Made by a program: the position numbers and the translations under genes. From contig JALRLY010000275.1 in assembly GCA_023647555.1 (NCBI GenBank), forward strand, positions 1 to 64,000: a stretch of 64,000 nt of DNA, in the 5' to 3' direction. Below the pieces are notes generated by a model. That model saw only the letters and a list, made by a program, of their open reading frames with translations, ran no database searches and was not told where the DNA came from. Position 1 is the stretch's first letter. The number at the start of each line of letters is the position of its first letter. Source of the DNA: Pancytospora philotis. Taxonomy: Eukaryota > Microsporidia. This document shows positions 35,983 through 45,877 of this stretch, one piece after another.

Positions 35983-37236
35983 CTACTGCACAACCCGGTA
36001 GTACAGCGTCGTGTAGAAGGCGCCGACGTAGGCAAACTCCGCGGGGAGCTTCCCTTTGAAGTAGTTAGCGTACGCAAAAAGGGTGGAGGAGGAAATCATG
36101 CTCATGAGCAGGCCTGCCAGCGCCGTGCGGTCCAGAGCCACGGCGTAGGGCGTCTCGGCCATGCCGAGGTAGGCGCCCAGAAGCAGCAAAAAGGCGCTCA
36201 GAATGACCTGCGTGTAGAGCGACGCGTAGATCACCGTGTGGCGCAGGCCGATGTTCAGGAAGTGCGAGTGCACGATGAGCATGTAGAGGCAGAGCTGGGG
36301 CACGATGGTGGCGATCGCTGCGGGCGCGAAATCTAGGCTGCGGTGCGCGCAGAACGAGCGGAGTATCCTGCACTGCTCCTGCAGAATGAGGTACAGGTAG
36401 TAGCAGCACGTTGCGAGGCTGTATAGCGAAATGGAAAGGCTCGCCGGGGACCTCCTGGCCGAGAAGAAAAGAAACATGGCAACTGCAAACGTGCACAGTG
36501 AAATAACTGAGAGGCTCTCGAAGGAAAGCGGCCGCTTGGCCTGGACCAGCGCGATGAGCAGAGTGATGTACGGCGAAATCAGCGCTCTGTATGGCAGGCT
36601 GAGCACGTTGGGCTGGTTCTTCTTCGTGCGGATAATCAGAGCGTGGTCGAGCACGAATTCAAACGGGTAGAGCACGCTCTTGAAGTAGAACAGGTAGTTG
36701 TTGATGTTGATGCTCCTCGGGTAGCCGTTCTCGTGGACTGTGTTCGGGTCCAGCCTGCGCAGGAGGAGGGCGTGTGCAGCAGCATTGGCCGCGAGCAGCC
36801 CCAGCGCTGCAACGGCGCCGCCCACGCCCCAGAGCGCCAGCGGCACCAGAAGAAGCGAGGCGCTGTAGGCGATCGCAATGCTGTTGTAGATGCGGACGTT
36901 GAACTGGAGCTGCTTCTTCGACAGCAGGATGATGGCGGAGAGCAGCACGAACGAGCTGGCGAACGGGAGCGCGGAGGCTATCCGGAACTTGTCCACAGCA
37001 TCGGAATTGCCGACGAGCAGCAGCGCGACGGGGACGAGCGCAAAAAGGCCCTGCAGGCCCCCCTTCAAAACAGCGTTGCATCCCGAGAGCCTTCCGTGGA
37101 CCAGCGCAATGTGGGCCAGGAAGTAGTACCTGACGATGAACGCGCCGAGCGCCGAGAGGACCGCGCCCGCAGCAGCGTTCAGCGTCGTGGGGTACACGGC
37201 GTAGGTATCGATGCTCTTCATCACTGGGGAGGGCAT
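35983..37236 (-). CDS. Multi-pass membrane protein, unknown transporter-like
   Basis: 417 aa from ATG 37236; a second in-frame ATG at 37221 follows CCCTCCCCAGTG and may be the true start. About ten to eleven hydrophobic helices, no signal peptide. The central loop (about residues 195-225, LDPNTVHENGYPRS) is the only hydrophilic stretch and splits the protein into two halves, as in cation exchangers and some carriers. The motif CCYYLYLILQEQCRILRSF is faintly like the helix after the loop in Na/Ca exchangers, but the alpha-repeat residues that bind cations are not visible. I leave the substrate open. Confidence 0.7.
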   Translation of the reverse strand: MPSPVMKSIDTYAVYPTTLNAAAGAVLSALGAFIVRYYFLAHIALVHGRLSGCNAVLKGGLQGLFALVPVALLLVGNSDAVDKFRIASALPFASSFVLLSAIILLSKKQLQFNVRIYNSIAIAYSASLLLVPLALWGVGGAVAALGLLAANAAAHALLLRRLDPNTVHENGYPRSININNYLFYFKSVLYPFEFVLDHALIIRTKKNQPNVLSLPYRALISPYITLLIALVQAKRPLSFESLSVISLCTFAVAMFLFFSARRSPASLSISLYSLATCCYYLYLILQEQCRILRSFCAHRSLDFAPAAIATIVPQLCLYMLIVHSHFLNIGLRHTVIYASLYTQVILSAFLLLLGAYLGMAETPYAVALDRTALAGLLMSMISSSTLFAYANYFKGKLPAEFAYVGAFYTTLYYRVVQ

Positions 37237-37412
37237 TGTTGTGTTTATTAAAACTAAACACAAACGTTTCAGGGCGGGCTGTAGAGTATAAAGTGGCTCA
37301 TATGCGTACGCAGGCTGCGTTATTAACGAGAGCCACCTGCCAGTAAAACACAGGCATTCACTAAACACTGCCAATAATCAGTTCAATAAAATCTAGTAAC
37401 TATGATAATGAT

Positions 37413-38405
37413 TTAGTTAACGATGCGGTTGTAGAGGCCAACAAACTCACTGGTTTTGGAGACATCCTCGGCGCTCCTGCGGCAAGTGCCCTTGGGCAGC
37501 AGATTCGGCGTGGCAATGAGGGCCTGGATCTCGCTGGAGTAGAAGTACTCGTTGAGATCGTCGGTGCTGACGATGGGCTCAGGCAGCGAGTAGTCGGCCT
37601 TGAGCTCAGACTGGCCGCCGATGGTGCCGTACAGCGCGTTCAGCTTCGTGAAGGCGGACTCGGTCCAGACAATGAGTCTGCCGAACTTGCCACCAGGCGC
37701 GAGCGTAAGGACATTCAGGTTGTCGACCTTGATCGTGTCGACGCCCTGGATGTTGGCGAAGGCAGGGAGCTCCTCACCGCCGTGGACGAGCAGGATACCC
37801 CTCTTCATGTTGTACCGCCTGTTCCTCATCTTACCCCTACCGCAGGTGATGGTGCGGGACTTGTCGACGCGCTCGAGATCCTCATCGAGGCCGAGGGTGT
37901 TGAGCATCTGCACGGCCTCCTTGGTCTTGGAGATGCCAGAGATGTCGTTGGACACGACAATCGGCAGCATGTTCACCTTGGAGATTCTGTGGCCGCGGCC
38001 CTCGACAATCTCGGGGATGGCGGTGGCGGCAATGCTCATCGCGCAGACGGTCCTGCGGAGAGTGAGCGGGATCTTCCTGTTCCACCGTCTGGTGACCTTG
38101 GTCGGGTGGGCCATGCGACCCTTCCTGGCAAAGTTGGCGAAGGCGGCCTGGCCGGCGCGCCTCGTACCGCTGCCCTTCACCCTGGGCACTCTGGCCATCG
38201 CGCGACCAGTGCCCCAGGACTCGGCGGAGTGCTGCTTACCAGCCAGCGGGCTGACCGCGTAGGGCTGCCTCTGGTTGAGCATGGTGAGCCCGTGCACGGA
38301 CTGCACAAGGTCGTCCCTGAGCTCCACGTTGAAGACATCGGGCTTCTCCAGCGTCCTCAGAACCGTCGTACCATCGACATCATAAACGTTTATCTTCGTC
38401 GACAT
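37413..38405 (-). CDS. RPL4: Large-subunit ribosomal protein uL4
   Basis: 60S protein lining the peptide exit tunnel, 330 aa. AGKQHSAESWGTGRAMARVPRVKGSGTRRAGQAAF includes the uL4 loop signature (SWGTGRAxAxxPRV and GTxRxGQ, quoted in short). GHRISKVNMLPIVVSN and RNRRYNMKRGILLV are further conserved blocks. ATG 38405 yields MSTKINVYDVDG. Upstream are AAAATTTTGT, AAAAAATTC and then GCGGAGGGGTACAAT, so this gene uses the GGG rather than the CCC form of the start signal. Lacks most of the C-terminal extension of animal L4. Confidence 0.96.
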   Translation of the reverse strand: MSTKINVYDVDGTTVLRTLEKPDVFNVELRDDLVQSVHGLTMLNQRQPYAVSPLAGKQHSAESWGTGRAMARVPRVKGSGTRRAGQAAFANFARKGRMAHPTKVTRRWNRKIPLTLRRTVCAMSIAATAIPEIVEGRGHRISKVNMLPIVVSNDISGISKTKEAVQMLNTLGLDEDLERVDKSRTITCGRGKMRNRRYNMKRGILLVHGGEELPAFANIQGVDTIKVDNLNVLTLAPGGKFGRLIVWTESAFTKLNALYGTIGGQSELKADYSLPEPIVSTDDLNEYFYSSEIQALIATPNLLPKGTCRRSAEDVSKTSEFVGLYNRIVN

Positions 38406-38646
38406 ATTGTACCCCTCCGCAGAATTTTTTTTAGAAAGCTTTACAAAATTTTCACAAATTTTTAGTTTCGGCGCAGCGGTAGCAGCTGCGGGAGGTGCGG
38501 CGCGGGGCTGCTTCGAAGCTGCGTTTTGCATTGCATGCCCATTTCAGGGCAGCTCCTCTTACTTGTGCTTGTAAAGTTTCATTCGCCCGCAAAGCCATTG
38601 CGCACTGCTCAAATGTGTGTAGATATTTTTGCCACTGTGTCTCGGC

Positions 38647-38883
38647 TCAAGGCTCTCCCGCTCGTGCATCAGATGCCGGGCGCTTCCAGATGCAGGAGAT
38701 GCAGTCTCCCTTGATCATCACGGTCCGGGTGTGCTCTTTGAGGACGATGTTTAGATGCTCGTCAAAGCCGAGAATGTGGCCCACGTACCTGATCGCTGAT
38801 TCCCGCTCCCATATCTCAACCCTCTCCCCCTTGTTGTAGTACTCGAAGACCTTCTCGAGCGGCAGCGGATCCTTGCGCCCCAT
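38647..38883 (-). CDS. SME1: Sm protein E
   Basis: Core snRNP protein of the Sm heptamer, 78 aa. PLEKVFEYYNKGERVEIW then IGFDE-type Sm1 ending (GHILGFDEHLNIVLKEH) and Sm2 MIKGDCISCIW. The HLNIVL block and short length match SmE. ATG 38883 is preceded by GGAGGGCCC. Works with the SmB-like protein and U6 found further on. Confidence 0.88.
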   Translation of the reverse strand: MGRKDPLPLEKVFEYYNKGERVEIWERESAIRYVGHILGFDEHLNIVLKEHTRTVMIKGDCISCIWKRPASDARAGEP

Positions 38884-38986
38884 GGGCCCTCCGGACGTAG
38901 TCTATAAAAGCACTCGCATTTTTGCTTACAAATGTGCATGTATACAAGCTACCAAATGATATCAAAAGTGCTACTAAACAAGTCCT

Positions 38987-41047
38987 TTATTTATTCTTCA
39001 GCTCGAGCTCGAGCTCCTCGATCCGCAGCTTGAGCAGGGCGTTCTCTTTGAAGTACGACCTTTTAATTTTGTTCATCTCCGCGGCGATGTCCACGCTCTT
39101 GCGGCTGCTCTCCTCCTTCAGCGCCTTGATGGTGGTGTCCGACTCGAGCAGCTGCGCCTCGTAGAAGTTGTTCAGCTTGAGCACGTCGTCGAGCTGGGCC
39201 TCGAGCTCTTTGACATACACATTTTTGATCCGCAGGCTCTCCTGGAGCTCCGCGTTGCCCTCGGTCAGGGCGTCGTTGGACTGCTTGTGCGCGCTGCTCT
39301 CAGCCGTGAGCCGCTTCAGGGACTCGTGCAGCGACTCGTTCACCTCCATCTGCTCCTGGAACGCCTTCTCGGCCGCAGCCTTTGAGTCGAAGGCGAAACG
39401 CAGCAGCTCGGCGCAGCGCTGCTCCAGGCTCCGGGAACCCTCCCTCACCAGCTCAATCTGCCCGCACACCTGCTCCCGCAAGCTGCTGCCCACGCTACCG
39501 AGGCACTCTCTGGCGGCCTCATGATCCGACACAAGCTGGTCGAATGCAGCGCTGAAGGCATTTTTAACATCCGCTAGCCCACTAACATCATGTCGCAGCG
39601 CGTCTAGCTCGGCATGCACAGCTTTGCCGCAGCCTGAAGCTTCCGACATCGCATCCTTGAAAAGCTGCACCCGTCTGTTCAAGCACGCGACGGTGTCCTC
39701 CAGGCCACTCTGCACAGACTCGGCATTTCTCAGCTGCAGCACATGTTCGGTGCGTTCACCAGCAAGTGCTGCGTTTTCGCGCACCAGCGCTGCAGCGGCC
39801 TGCTCTTTTTCCGCCAGCAGAGTATCAATTGTGTGCTCCAGCTCCGCCAGCTTTGACTCCACAACGCCGGTGTCGATGCAGCGCATCCGCTGAACGGCGC
39901 TTTGAAGCCCGCCTTCCAGCGTCTTGATGACAGCGTCCTTCGCTGCGATAACTTCCCTTAGCCTGTCAAAAAACTCGCGAAAAGGCACCGACGAGAGCGC
40001 GTTCTGGATAAAGCGCAGGGCCATGCGATCAGGGGCTTCTCCCGCGCCCGGTTGTGCGTCCTGGCTGCATAAGGCCGCCACCGCAAGCAGCTCGAGACGC
40101 GGCTTCGCAGGCTCTGTGATGTAGTCTATGATGGAGCTCAGGATTCGGCCGATCTCCTGGCAGTTGCCGTCGAAGTATTCCAGAGCAGCAGGCTCGTCCA
40201 GCTCTGCCTCATGCACGCTATCGCATACGATAGTATCGTTGAGCGGCTTCGCCGACTCAGCCTCTGGCAGTTCTTCAGCCACGCTAGGATCGCTTTGAGC
40301 GGCAACTTCTGGCACATGGTCCTCAATTTCAGCTGTAACAGCCGCAGGACTGATATCCACGGCAACCTTATTTTCAGTAGCGCCAAAAAGATCAATCGGA
40401 TCGCATCCGAGCAGGGCGCTGGGTATGCTGGTGCAGCGCTCAAATAAAATAGAAGACTCGTTCAGCTCATCCAGGACCGCCCTGTCGACGTGGAAGGGCC
40501 GCAGAGGCTCGCCCGCCGACTCTTGGAGCGTATCGGCGGGGGCAGCCAAGCCCTCATCACTCAGGGTGTACTGCGAGTCATCGGATGCAGCACAACTCCC
40601 GTCTCTGAACGGCTGCTCGGTGTTCTCCTTGTTCTCACCTTCCGCTCCCTGCGCATGGTGCTTTTTCCCGGTAAATTGCTCATCTTGATCATCTGAATCG
40701 AAAATTGAGCTCTTCCTTTTGCACGGGCTGCCGTCTGCTGGCAGGCCACAGTCGGGCCCCTCGGCCTCGCACGAGCTGCTTAGCAAGCACGCGGCCTCAC
40801 TGGGCATACTCTCGTCTGCGAGGGCAGCTGTATCTTCAAAAGTAGCGGCGAGTAGCGCGTCTGTGCCTGCTTCGGGCGTCTGCGCGTCGGAGGTGCGCTC
40901 TGCCGTATGCTCATCCGCAGCGAATGTGCAGCACTCCTGCGGCTGGTCGTCGAGTGTAACTTGCGCTGCCCTGGGATGGCGCATCCGCCACCGGAACGCC
41001 ATCTGCCTGATGCTCTTTGGGTTGAACCGCGGCGCCCATCGGACCAT
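38987..41047 (-). CDS. Coiled-coil protein, unknown (possible spindle or cytoskeletal)
   Basis: 686 aa, ATG 41047 preceded by AAATTTTAGCCCCA. A basic N-terminal patch (MVRWAPRFNPKSIRQMAFRW) is followed by about 290 residues of acidic, Ser-rich disorder with a KRKSS(IF)DSD motif. A helical domain lies at about 295-360, and nearly continuous coiled coil runs from about 370 to the end. The final 100 residues are heptad-regular (NNFYEAQLLESDTTIKALKEE). The layout resembles spindle-pole or TACC-like proteins, but I see no diagnostic motif, so this is structural inference only. Confidence 0.75.
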   Translation of the reverse strand: MVRWAPRFNPKSIRQMAFRWRMRHPRAAQVTLDDQPQECCTFAADEHTAERTSDAQTPEAGTDALLAATFEDTAALADESMPSEAACLLSSSCEAEGPDCGLPADGSPCKRKSSIFDSDDQDEQFTGKKHHAQGAEGENKENTEQPFRDGSCAASDDSQYTLSDEGLAAPADTLQESAGEPLRPFHVDRAVLDELNESSILFERCTSIPSALLGCDPIDLFGATENKVAVDISPAAVTAEIEDHVPEVAAQSDPSVAEELPEAESAKPLNDTIVCDSVHEAELDEPAALEYFDGNCQEIGRILSSIIDYITEPAKPRLELLAVAALCSQDAQPGAGEAPDRMALRFIQNALSSVPFREFFDRLREVIAAKDAVIKTLEGGLQSAVQRMRCIDTGVVESKLAELEHTIDTLLAEKEQAAAALVRENAALAGERTEHVLQLRNAESVQSGLEDTVACLNRRVQLFKDAMSEASGCGKAVHAELDALRHDVSGLADVKNAFSAAFDQLVSDHEAARECLGSVGSSLREQVCGQIELVREGSRSLEQRCAELLRFAFDSKAAAEKAFQEQMEVNESLHESLKRLTAESSAHKQSNDALTEGNAELQESLRIKNVYVKELEAQLDDVLKLNNFYEAQLLESDTTIKALKEESSRKSVDIAAEMNKIKRSYFKENALLKLRIEELELELKNK

Positions 41048-41527
41048 TGGGGCTAAAATTTGGTTTTCCTATCGCGTGCAAAGCACAGACAATGTCGGCA
41101 TTCATTTGAGTCTGGTTCGGTACGCAACAACTCAAGCAAGATGGCATGGCCTTCGAGGTGCTACACAACGCTTTGTACTCTGCGCGATATTTCTAGCTGT
41201 ACTGGCGATAATGCAGTATTAGTTTTTACCGGGAAAATGTGGTAAACTACCGCCTGGAAATGCATTTTATCGGGTTAACACATACAAAGGCATTACATTT
41301 TATCAGAATGTTTAACGCGCGAATCCATACAGCATTCAGCCGCATGAACTATAGATGAAGGCGCACTGCAAGCAGGCGCCGGTAAAACTGCAGATAATCT
41401 TGGACAGCCATGCTGCGACCTAAGAGACCGCGCCTAATACAGCTCAATAATAAAATTTATCAATCCAGATGCGCTTCTTTGATATTTGCAGCAGATCAGA
41501 GCCGTATGCACACCAACGGCCATGTGG
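41048..41527. other. Intergenic spacer
   Basis: 480 bp between two minus-strand genes. The start signal of the coiled-coil gene is at 41048-41061. The rest is AT-richer; AATAAAATTT near 41449 is close to the CAP-G 3' end. No tRNA box B, no ORF with biased codons. Confidence 0.45.
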
Positions 41528-43627
41528 TTACTCTAGCAAGCTCCTGACCGCGTTGAAGTCATCCATATCGAGGGGCGCACCGTCGTTCACCTCCATGAGC
41601 CGCGCGGTGATGGCGTGGATGTTCTCGGACGGCCGCTTCCTGATTATCTGGTTGAATACGTAGACGATCTTCCGCGTAAGCACCGGCTCCCAGTCAGGCG
41701 AAATAGCGAAGCGCTCGAGGGTGGCAAACAGGTAGCGGCGGTTCTTGATGGTATCGAAGTTGTTGTGCACAAACAGACAGATCTCATAGAAGAGGCGCTG
41801 CGCGCAGTCCTTGACCTTGGAGCCGTAGACCCAGTGCAGCGCCTGGTCGGCAAAGACGCGGTAGTTCTCCGTAATGAGCTGGAAAACGGGGCAGAATACG
41901 CCGATAAGCGGGGATGCGTCCTCGGAGAAAAGATGGTGGAAATAGAGCGAGAGGTACTGCTGAACGGCCTCGGTGTCGGTGGAGTAGTAGACCAGAATGA
42001 GGAACTTGAGGTACGCAGGATCTGTAATCTTCTTGACCAGAAAGAGCTTCGCAATGGGGACCACGGCGTTCTCGTCGAACTGCCCCATCTGCGTGCGGAG
42101 GCACAGCTCCAGGTCCGCGGCCGGGACGTGGCCCGCAGCGACGAGATCGGCAGCGCCCTCGATCGCCTTTTTGCACGGCAGGAAGCTGAAGAACAGGTCC
42201 TGGAGGCTGGGCGACGGCTTCAGGTAGAAGTACCAGTAGATGATGCCGATGCTCTCCGCGAGGTTGGGGATCGCAATTTCCTGGAAGATCGCGTCGTGCA
42301 GCTCGCTGTGCGGCAGATGCTTCATCACGCACTCGCAGATCGCAAAGCACAGCGGCGAGCCGCGCGTCTTCTTGATGGCCGCGCCAATGAAGCTGGTGAG
42401 GTCGGAGGCGCAGAGCCGCTTGCACAGCAGCACGGCCTCCTCGACCACCTCGCTGGCGCTGCACTGCGTGAAGAGGTGCTTCACTATCCTAAGCACGCGC
42501 TTGCGGGGCAGCTCGTCGAAAAGGTCGTAGAACCCGAGGATCCTGAACAGCCCGACCACCACGCGCACCTGGCTGTGGACACTCGCAGCGGCCGGCTCAT
42601 CTGCGCGCTGCGCGACCGAATCCTCGAGCGCGGCGCAGCACGTCTGGATGTCGCCGAGCAGCGCGTCGATGTCGGGGAGGGCGAGGCTGTCGCGGCCGTC
42701 GCGCTCCTCCCGCGTTCTGTAGTAGACGAACATCATGTGCACGAGCCCGGGCGTGCATTCCCGCAGCGTGTACTCCTCGCCGCTGATCGCGAAGTAGCTC
42801 TCCAGGATCTCGTCGTAGACGCGCTCGTCGCAGTGGAAGCACTCCGCGAAGCCCTCGATGCCGAGCTGGTCGACGACGCGCATGAAGTGCCGCTTGGCCT
42901 CGAACTCGCGCTCGTGGAAGGCCGTCTGCATCAGGAAGACGCGCTGCGGCGCAGACAGCTCGCGGACATCGATGCGCGGGAAGCAGGCCATCCAGAAGGC
43001 CTTGCGCACACCCGCGCTCGCATCGGCACAGCGCTCGACCAGGCAGTTGAGCGTCTCGGGCCCGGGCTGCAGCTGCACCACGCCGACCCGCCGCACATCG
43101 CTCGACTGGTCGTGGCGGATCACATCCTTGAGCACGCCCTGCATCACGAGCCGGTCGCCCAGCCCGCTCTCCTGGTACAGCAGGCAGATCTGCAGCGCCG
43201 TCCTCCGCACGCCCGCGTCCTTGTCGAAGAGCCGCTCGCTGATCTGCTGGAGTGTGGCCGTGCTCAGGTCGTAGCGCCGTATCTGCAGAATCATCAGGAG
43301 CAGCTGCATGGCCTGCTGCCGGCAGCGCGTCGCCTTGGACTGCGTGAAGTGGAGCAGGTACGCGAAAACCTCGACCAGCACGGCCGCCTTCTGCTCCGCG
43401 AGCTCCTCGAAGAGCCGCCTGGTAAACCCGACAATGCGCGGCGGGAGCGCGGCGCGCTTCGAGCAGAGCACCGCGTGGAGCACCGGCGCCAGCGCGGCGC
43501 TGGAGCCGAGCAGCCTGACGGACCGCGCGAGCTTCTCCGAGATCTCGCCGGCCGCGCAGGTTTGTATCTCGTTAAAAATTTGCTGCATCTCCACGGCCTC
43601 GGTCATTAGGCCTCTTTCTGCCGCCAT
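41528..43627 (-). CDS. YCG1: Condensin HEAT subunit CAP-G/Ycg1/Cnd3
   Basis: DNA-binding HEAT subunit of condensin, mitotic chromosome compaction, 699 aa (about 1000 in yeast). HEAT repeats are visible as LFDKDAGVRRTALQICLLYQES and SSDVRRVGVVQLQPGPETLNCLVERCAD, with following ASAGVRKAFW. This triple (RVxDKxxxVRxxAL, VRRxxLxxIxxxxxTLxxIxxRxxD, VRKxxY) is specific to CAP-G. ATG 43627; a second ATG at 43606 is possible. Function inferred from the family: loop extrusion with SMC2/SMC4. Divergent from SerRS. Confidence 0.85.
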   Translation of the reverse strand: MAAERGLMTEAVEMQQIFNEIQTCAAGEISEKLARSVRLLGSSAALAPVLHAVLCSKRAALPPRIVGFTRRLFEELAEQKAAVLVEVFAYLLHFTQSKATRCRQQAMQLLLMILQIRRYDLSTATLQQISERLFDKDAGVRRTALQICLLYQESGLGDRLVMQGVLKDVIRHDQSSDVRRVGVVQLQPGPETLNCLVERCADASAGVRKAFWMACFPRIDVRELSAPQRVFLMQTAFHEREFEAKRHFMRVVDQLGIEGFAECFHCDERVYDEILESYFAISGEEYTLRECTPGLVHMMFVYYRTREERDGRDSLALPDIDALLGDIQTCCAALEDSVAQRADEPAAASVHSQVRVVVGLFRILGFYDLFDELPRKRVLRIVKHLFTQCSASEVVEEAVLLCKRLCASDLTSFIGAAIKKTRGSPLCFAICECVMKHLPHSELHDAIFQEIAIPNLAESIGIIYWYFYLKPSPSLQDLFFSFLPCKKAIEGAADLVAAGHVPAADLELCLRTQMGQFDENAVVPIAKLFLVKKITDPAYLKFLILVYYSTDTEAVQQYLSLYFHHLFSEDASPLIGVFCPVFQLITENYRVFADQALHWVYGSKVKDCAQRLFYEICLFVHNNFDTIKNRRYLFATLERFAISPDWEPVLTRKIVYVFNQIIRKRPSENIHAITARLMEVNDGAPLDMDDFNAVRSLLE

Positions 43628-43987
43628 TTAATATTTCGCGGGCAGCCGTAGGAAAGATGCTGTCAATCATGCGAATCGATGGTTGAATGGTACTGCGGCA
43701 GTATTACAGCATGCGAGCGTAGAGGCTGTACAGATATCTGATACTACGGTTGTAAGCGTACAGTTGAGAAACACTTTCGAAGCATAGTGTATGAAAGGAC
43801 AGGCCGTGCTCTTTACAGTAAAGTACAAGCCATCTAAACACCCGCAGCCTGTACAGCTCATAGCTTGACCTGTAATGTACAAAATACACATCACAGATTT
43901 AAATGATCCGCAATATGATACAGCGCGAGCAAAAACTCTCCACTGACAACTAAGGCATATTAAAACCAGCGCACAAAAATTTACCCA
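43628..43987. other. Divergent promoter region (CAP-G / SerRS)
   Basis: 360 bp, AT-rich. The SerRS signal at 43975-43986 is described separately. No other feature recognised. Confidence 0.5.
43975..43986 (+). promoter_or_regulatory. AAATTT-CCC start signal of SerRS
   Basis: AAAAATTTACCC, one nt before the ATG at 43988. The same 12-mer precedes the candidate structured RNA at 61250. Confidence 0.65.
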
Positions 43988-45280
43988 ATGCTCGACATCG
44001 CGTTGTTCCGGGACGAGGCGACGCGCAAGATCGTCAGAGCGAGCGAGGAAAAGCGCTGCAAAGACGCGTCGGTCGTCGACAAGATCTTCGAGCTCGACCA
44101 GGACTGGATCCGCGCGAACTTCCAGCTGGACAAGGTCAACGCGGAGCTGAACGCCGTCCAGAAGGAGATCAAGAAGAGCATCGTCGGCGCCAAGAAGGAG
44201 GGGCGCGACATCCGAGAGGTGTCGCTGGAGCTCGAGAAGCTGAAGATCGCGCCGACCGACCGGAAGAAGGAGCTGCAGGCGTCGGTCGACGAGCTGCACA
44301 GGCGCGTGCAGAAGCTGCTGCAGAGCGTCGGCAACCTCGTCGAGCCGGACGTGCCGACGGGCAAGACCGACGACGCGAACGTGGTGGTCAGGACGTACAA
44401 GTCCGAGCGGACGCTCAAGCCGGCGAAGGGCTATGCGGAGATCATGGAGCGCTTTGTCAACGCGAGCGCCGGCACGGAGGTGTTCGGGCACCGCGGCTAC
44501 TACCTGCAGGGCGAGATGGCGCTGCTCGGCCATGCGCTGAAGAACTACGCGATCGCGTTCCTGTGCGAGCGCGGCTACACGTTCATCCAGCCGCCCGTCA
44601 TGATGCGCCGCACGGCGATGGAGAAGACGTCCCAGCTGAGCGACTTCGACGACCAGCTCTACAAGGTGGAGGACGATCTGTACCTCATCGCCACCTCCGA
44701 GCAGCCGATGACCGCGCTCTACATGGACCAGCGGCTGAGCGAGCACGAGCTGCCCAAGATGTTCGCGGGCGAGTCGCTGTGCTTCCGGCGCGAGGCCGGG
44801 GCGTACGGGAAGGACAATGCCGGCATCTTCAGGGTGCACCAGTTCGAGAAGATCGAGCAGTTCCTGCTCTGCAAGCCCGAGGACTCGCCCAAGCTCCACG
44901 AGCAGATCACCGCGCTCGCCGAGGACTTCTACCGGTCCCTCGACATCTCGTTCCAGGTCGTGCTCATCGCGTCCGGCGAGCTGAACGACGCGGCCGCCAA
45001 GAAGTACGACATCGAGGCCGAGTTCCCCTGCGCGGGCAAGTTCCGCGAGCTGGTCTCTGCGTCCAACTGCACCGACTACCAGGCGCGGAGCCTGAAGGTC
45101 GGCTACGGGTTCGCCAAGGACGACGGGAAGCCCGAGTGGGTGCACATGCTCAACTCCACGCTCTGCGCTGTGCAGCGCACGCTCTGCTGCATCGTGGAGA
45201 ACTACCAGGACGGCGGCAAGATAGTCGTGCCGAAGGTGCTGCGGCGCTTCACGGGCTTCGACGAGTTCGATTTTCAATAA
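43988..45280 (+). CDS. SES1: Seryl-tRNA synthetase
   Basis: Class II synthetase, 430 aa. The N-terminal long antiparallel coiled-coil arm spans about 28-110. Motif 2 is FRREAGAYGKDNAGIFRVHQFEKIEQF, with the serine-specific GxxxxDxxGxxRxHQF pattern (only the ends of this block are diagnostic). TSEQP in LIATSEQPMTALY is the serine-pocket loop. Motif 3 ends in LNSTLCAVQRTLCCIVENYQ. No C-terminal extension. The TAA stop lies inside AATAAA (45277-45282). Confidence 0.97.
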   Translation: MLDIALFRDEATRKIVRASEEKRCKDASVVDKIFELDQDWIRANFQLDKVNAELNAVQKEIKKSIVGAKKEGRDIREVSLELEKLKIAPTDRKKELQASVDELHRRVQKLLQSVGNLVEPDVPTGKTDDANVVVRTYKSERTLKPAKGYAEIMERFVNASAGTEVFGHRGYYLQGEMALLGHALKNYAIAFLCERGYTFIQPPVMMRRTAMEKTSQLSDFDDQLYKVEDDLYLIATSEQPMTALYMDQRLSEHELPKMFAGESLCFRREAGAYGKDNAGIFRVHQFEKIEQFLLCKPEDSPKLHEQITALAEDFYRSLDISFQVVLIASGELNDAAAKKYDIEAEFPCAGKFRELVSASNCTDYQARSLKVGYGFAKDDGKPEWVHMLNSTLCAVQRTLCCIVENYQDGGKIVVPKVLRRFTGFDEFDFQ

Positions 45281-45877
45281 AATGTGCTGCTCTTATTAGC
45301 TGTGCTGCCGCGTTTTATGAGTTTAGTGTATAAGGCAAGCTTGATTGAGGGCACTGTTGCCAGCATTATCCACTTTCCAGGCAGAATTTAAGACGAAAGC
45401 CCTGATGCCAATATTTACTCTGCTTAGACACACAAGCAGTGGCCTCACTCCGCACAGCAACATACAGAGAGATCCCCCGCATGCCGAGTGGGATCTGTTA
45501 TGTAAACACTATACGTCACGGCCACTACCGGGAAAACACGCCTTTGGTCGCGCCAATACACCGCTGTGTGCGCCGGTGCGTGGCCGCTCTGCCCCTTCTG
45601 AGTTTTCCAAACAATGAGATCACCCGCCATCAGTGTACCACAAATATTCGTTGCGCTGATACACGCATCTGCATTGCATCACCTGATTGATCGCGGGGGT
45701 CTGGACTAAGCGTGGCGCCCCGCCCCACATACCGGTCTGCGCATGCGCTTAACCCGTTATTAGCGCCGCGATTCGCGTGCCCCTCGCTGGCGCCGCCGTC
45801 CAATAAAACCGCCTGCGCTGTAGCAGTTTTGTTTTAGCATTTCCCATTTTTTCGGAGTGAAAAAATTTCCCCTACAG
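45281..45877. other. Long intergenic spacer
   Basis: 597 bp between two plus-strand genes, more than other tandem spacers here. Only the Pbp1 signal AAAAATTTCCCC at 45861-45872 is identified. I tested the stretch by eye for tRNA boxes, U2/U4/U5 motifs and short biased ORFs and found none. Confidence 0.45.

Noticed and set aside
41615..43609. Long ORF antisense to CAP-G
   Set aside because: Same codon-bias artefact; repetitive Val/Leu/Arg/Glu composition without domain.
43667..45277. Long ORF antisense to SerRS
   Set aside because: Codon-bias shadow of a certain gene on the other strand.
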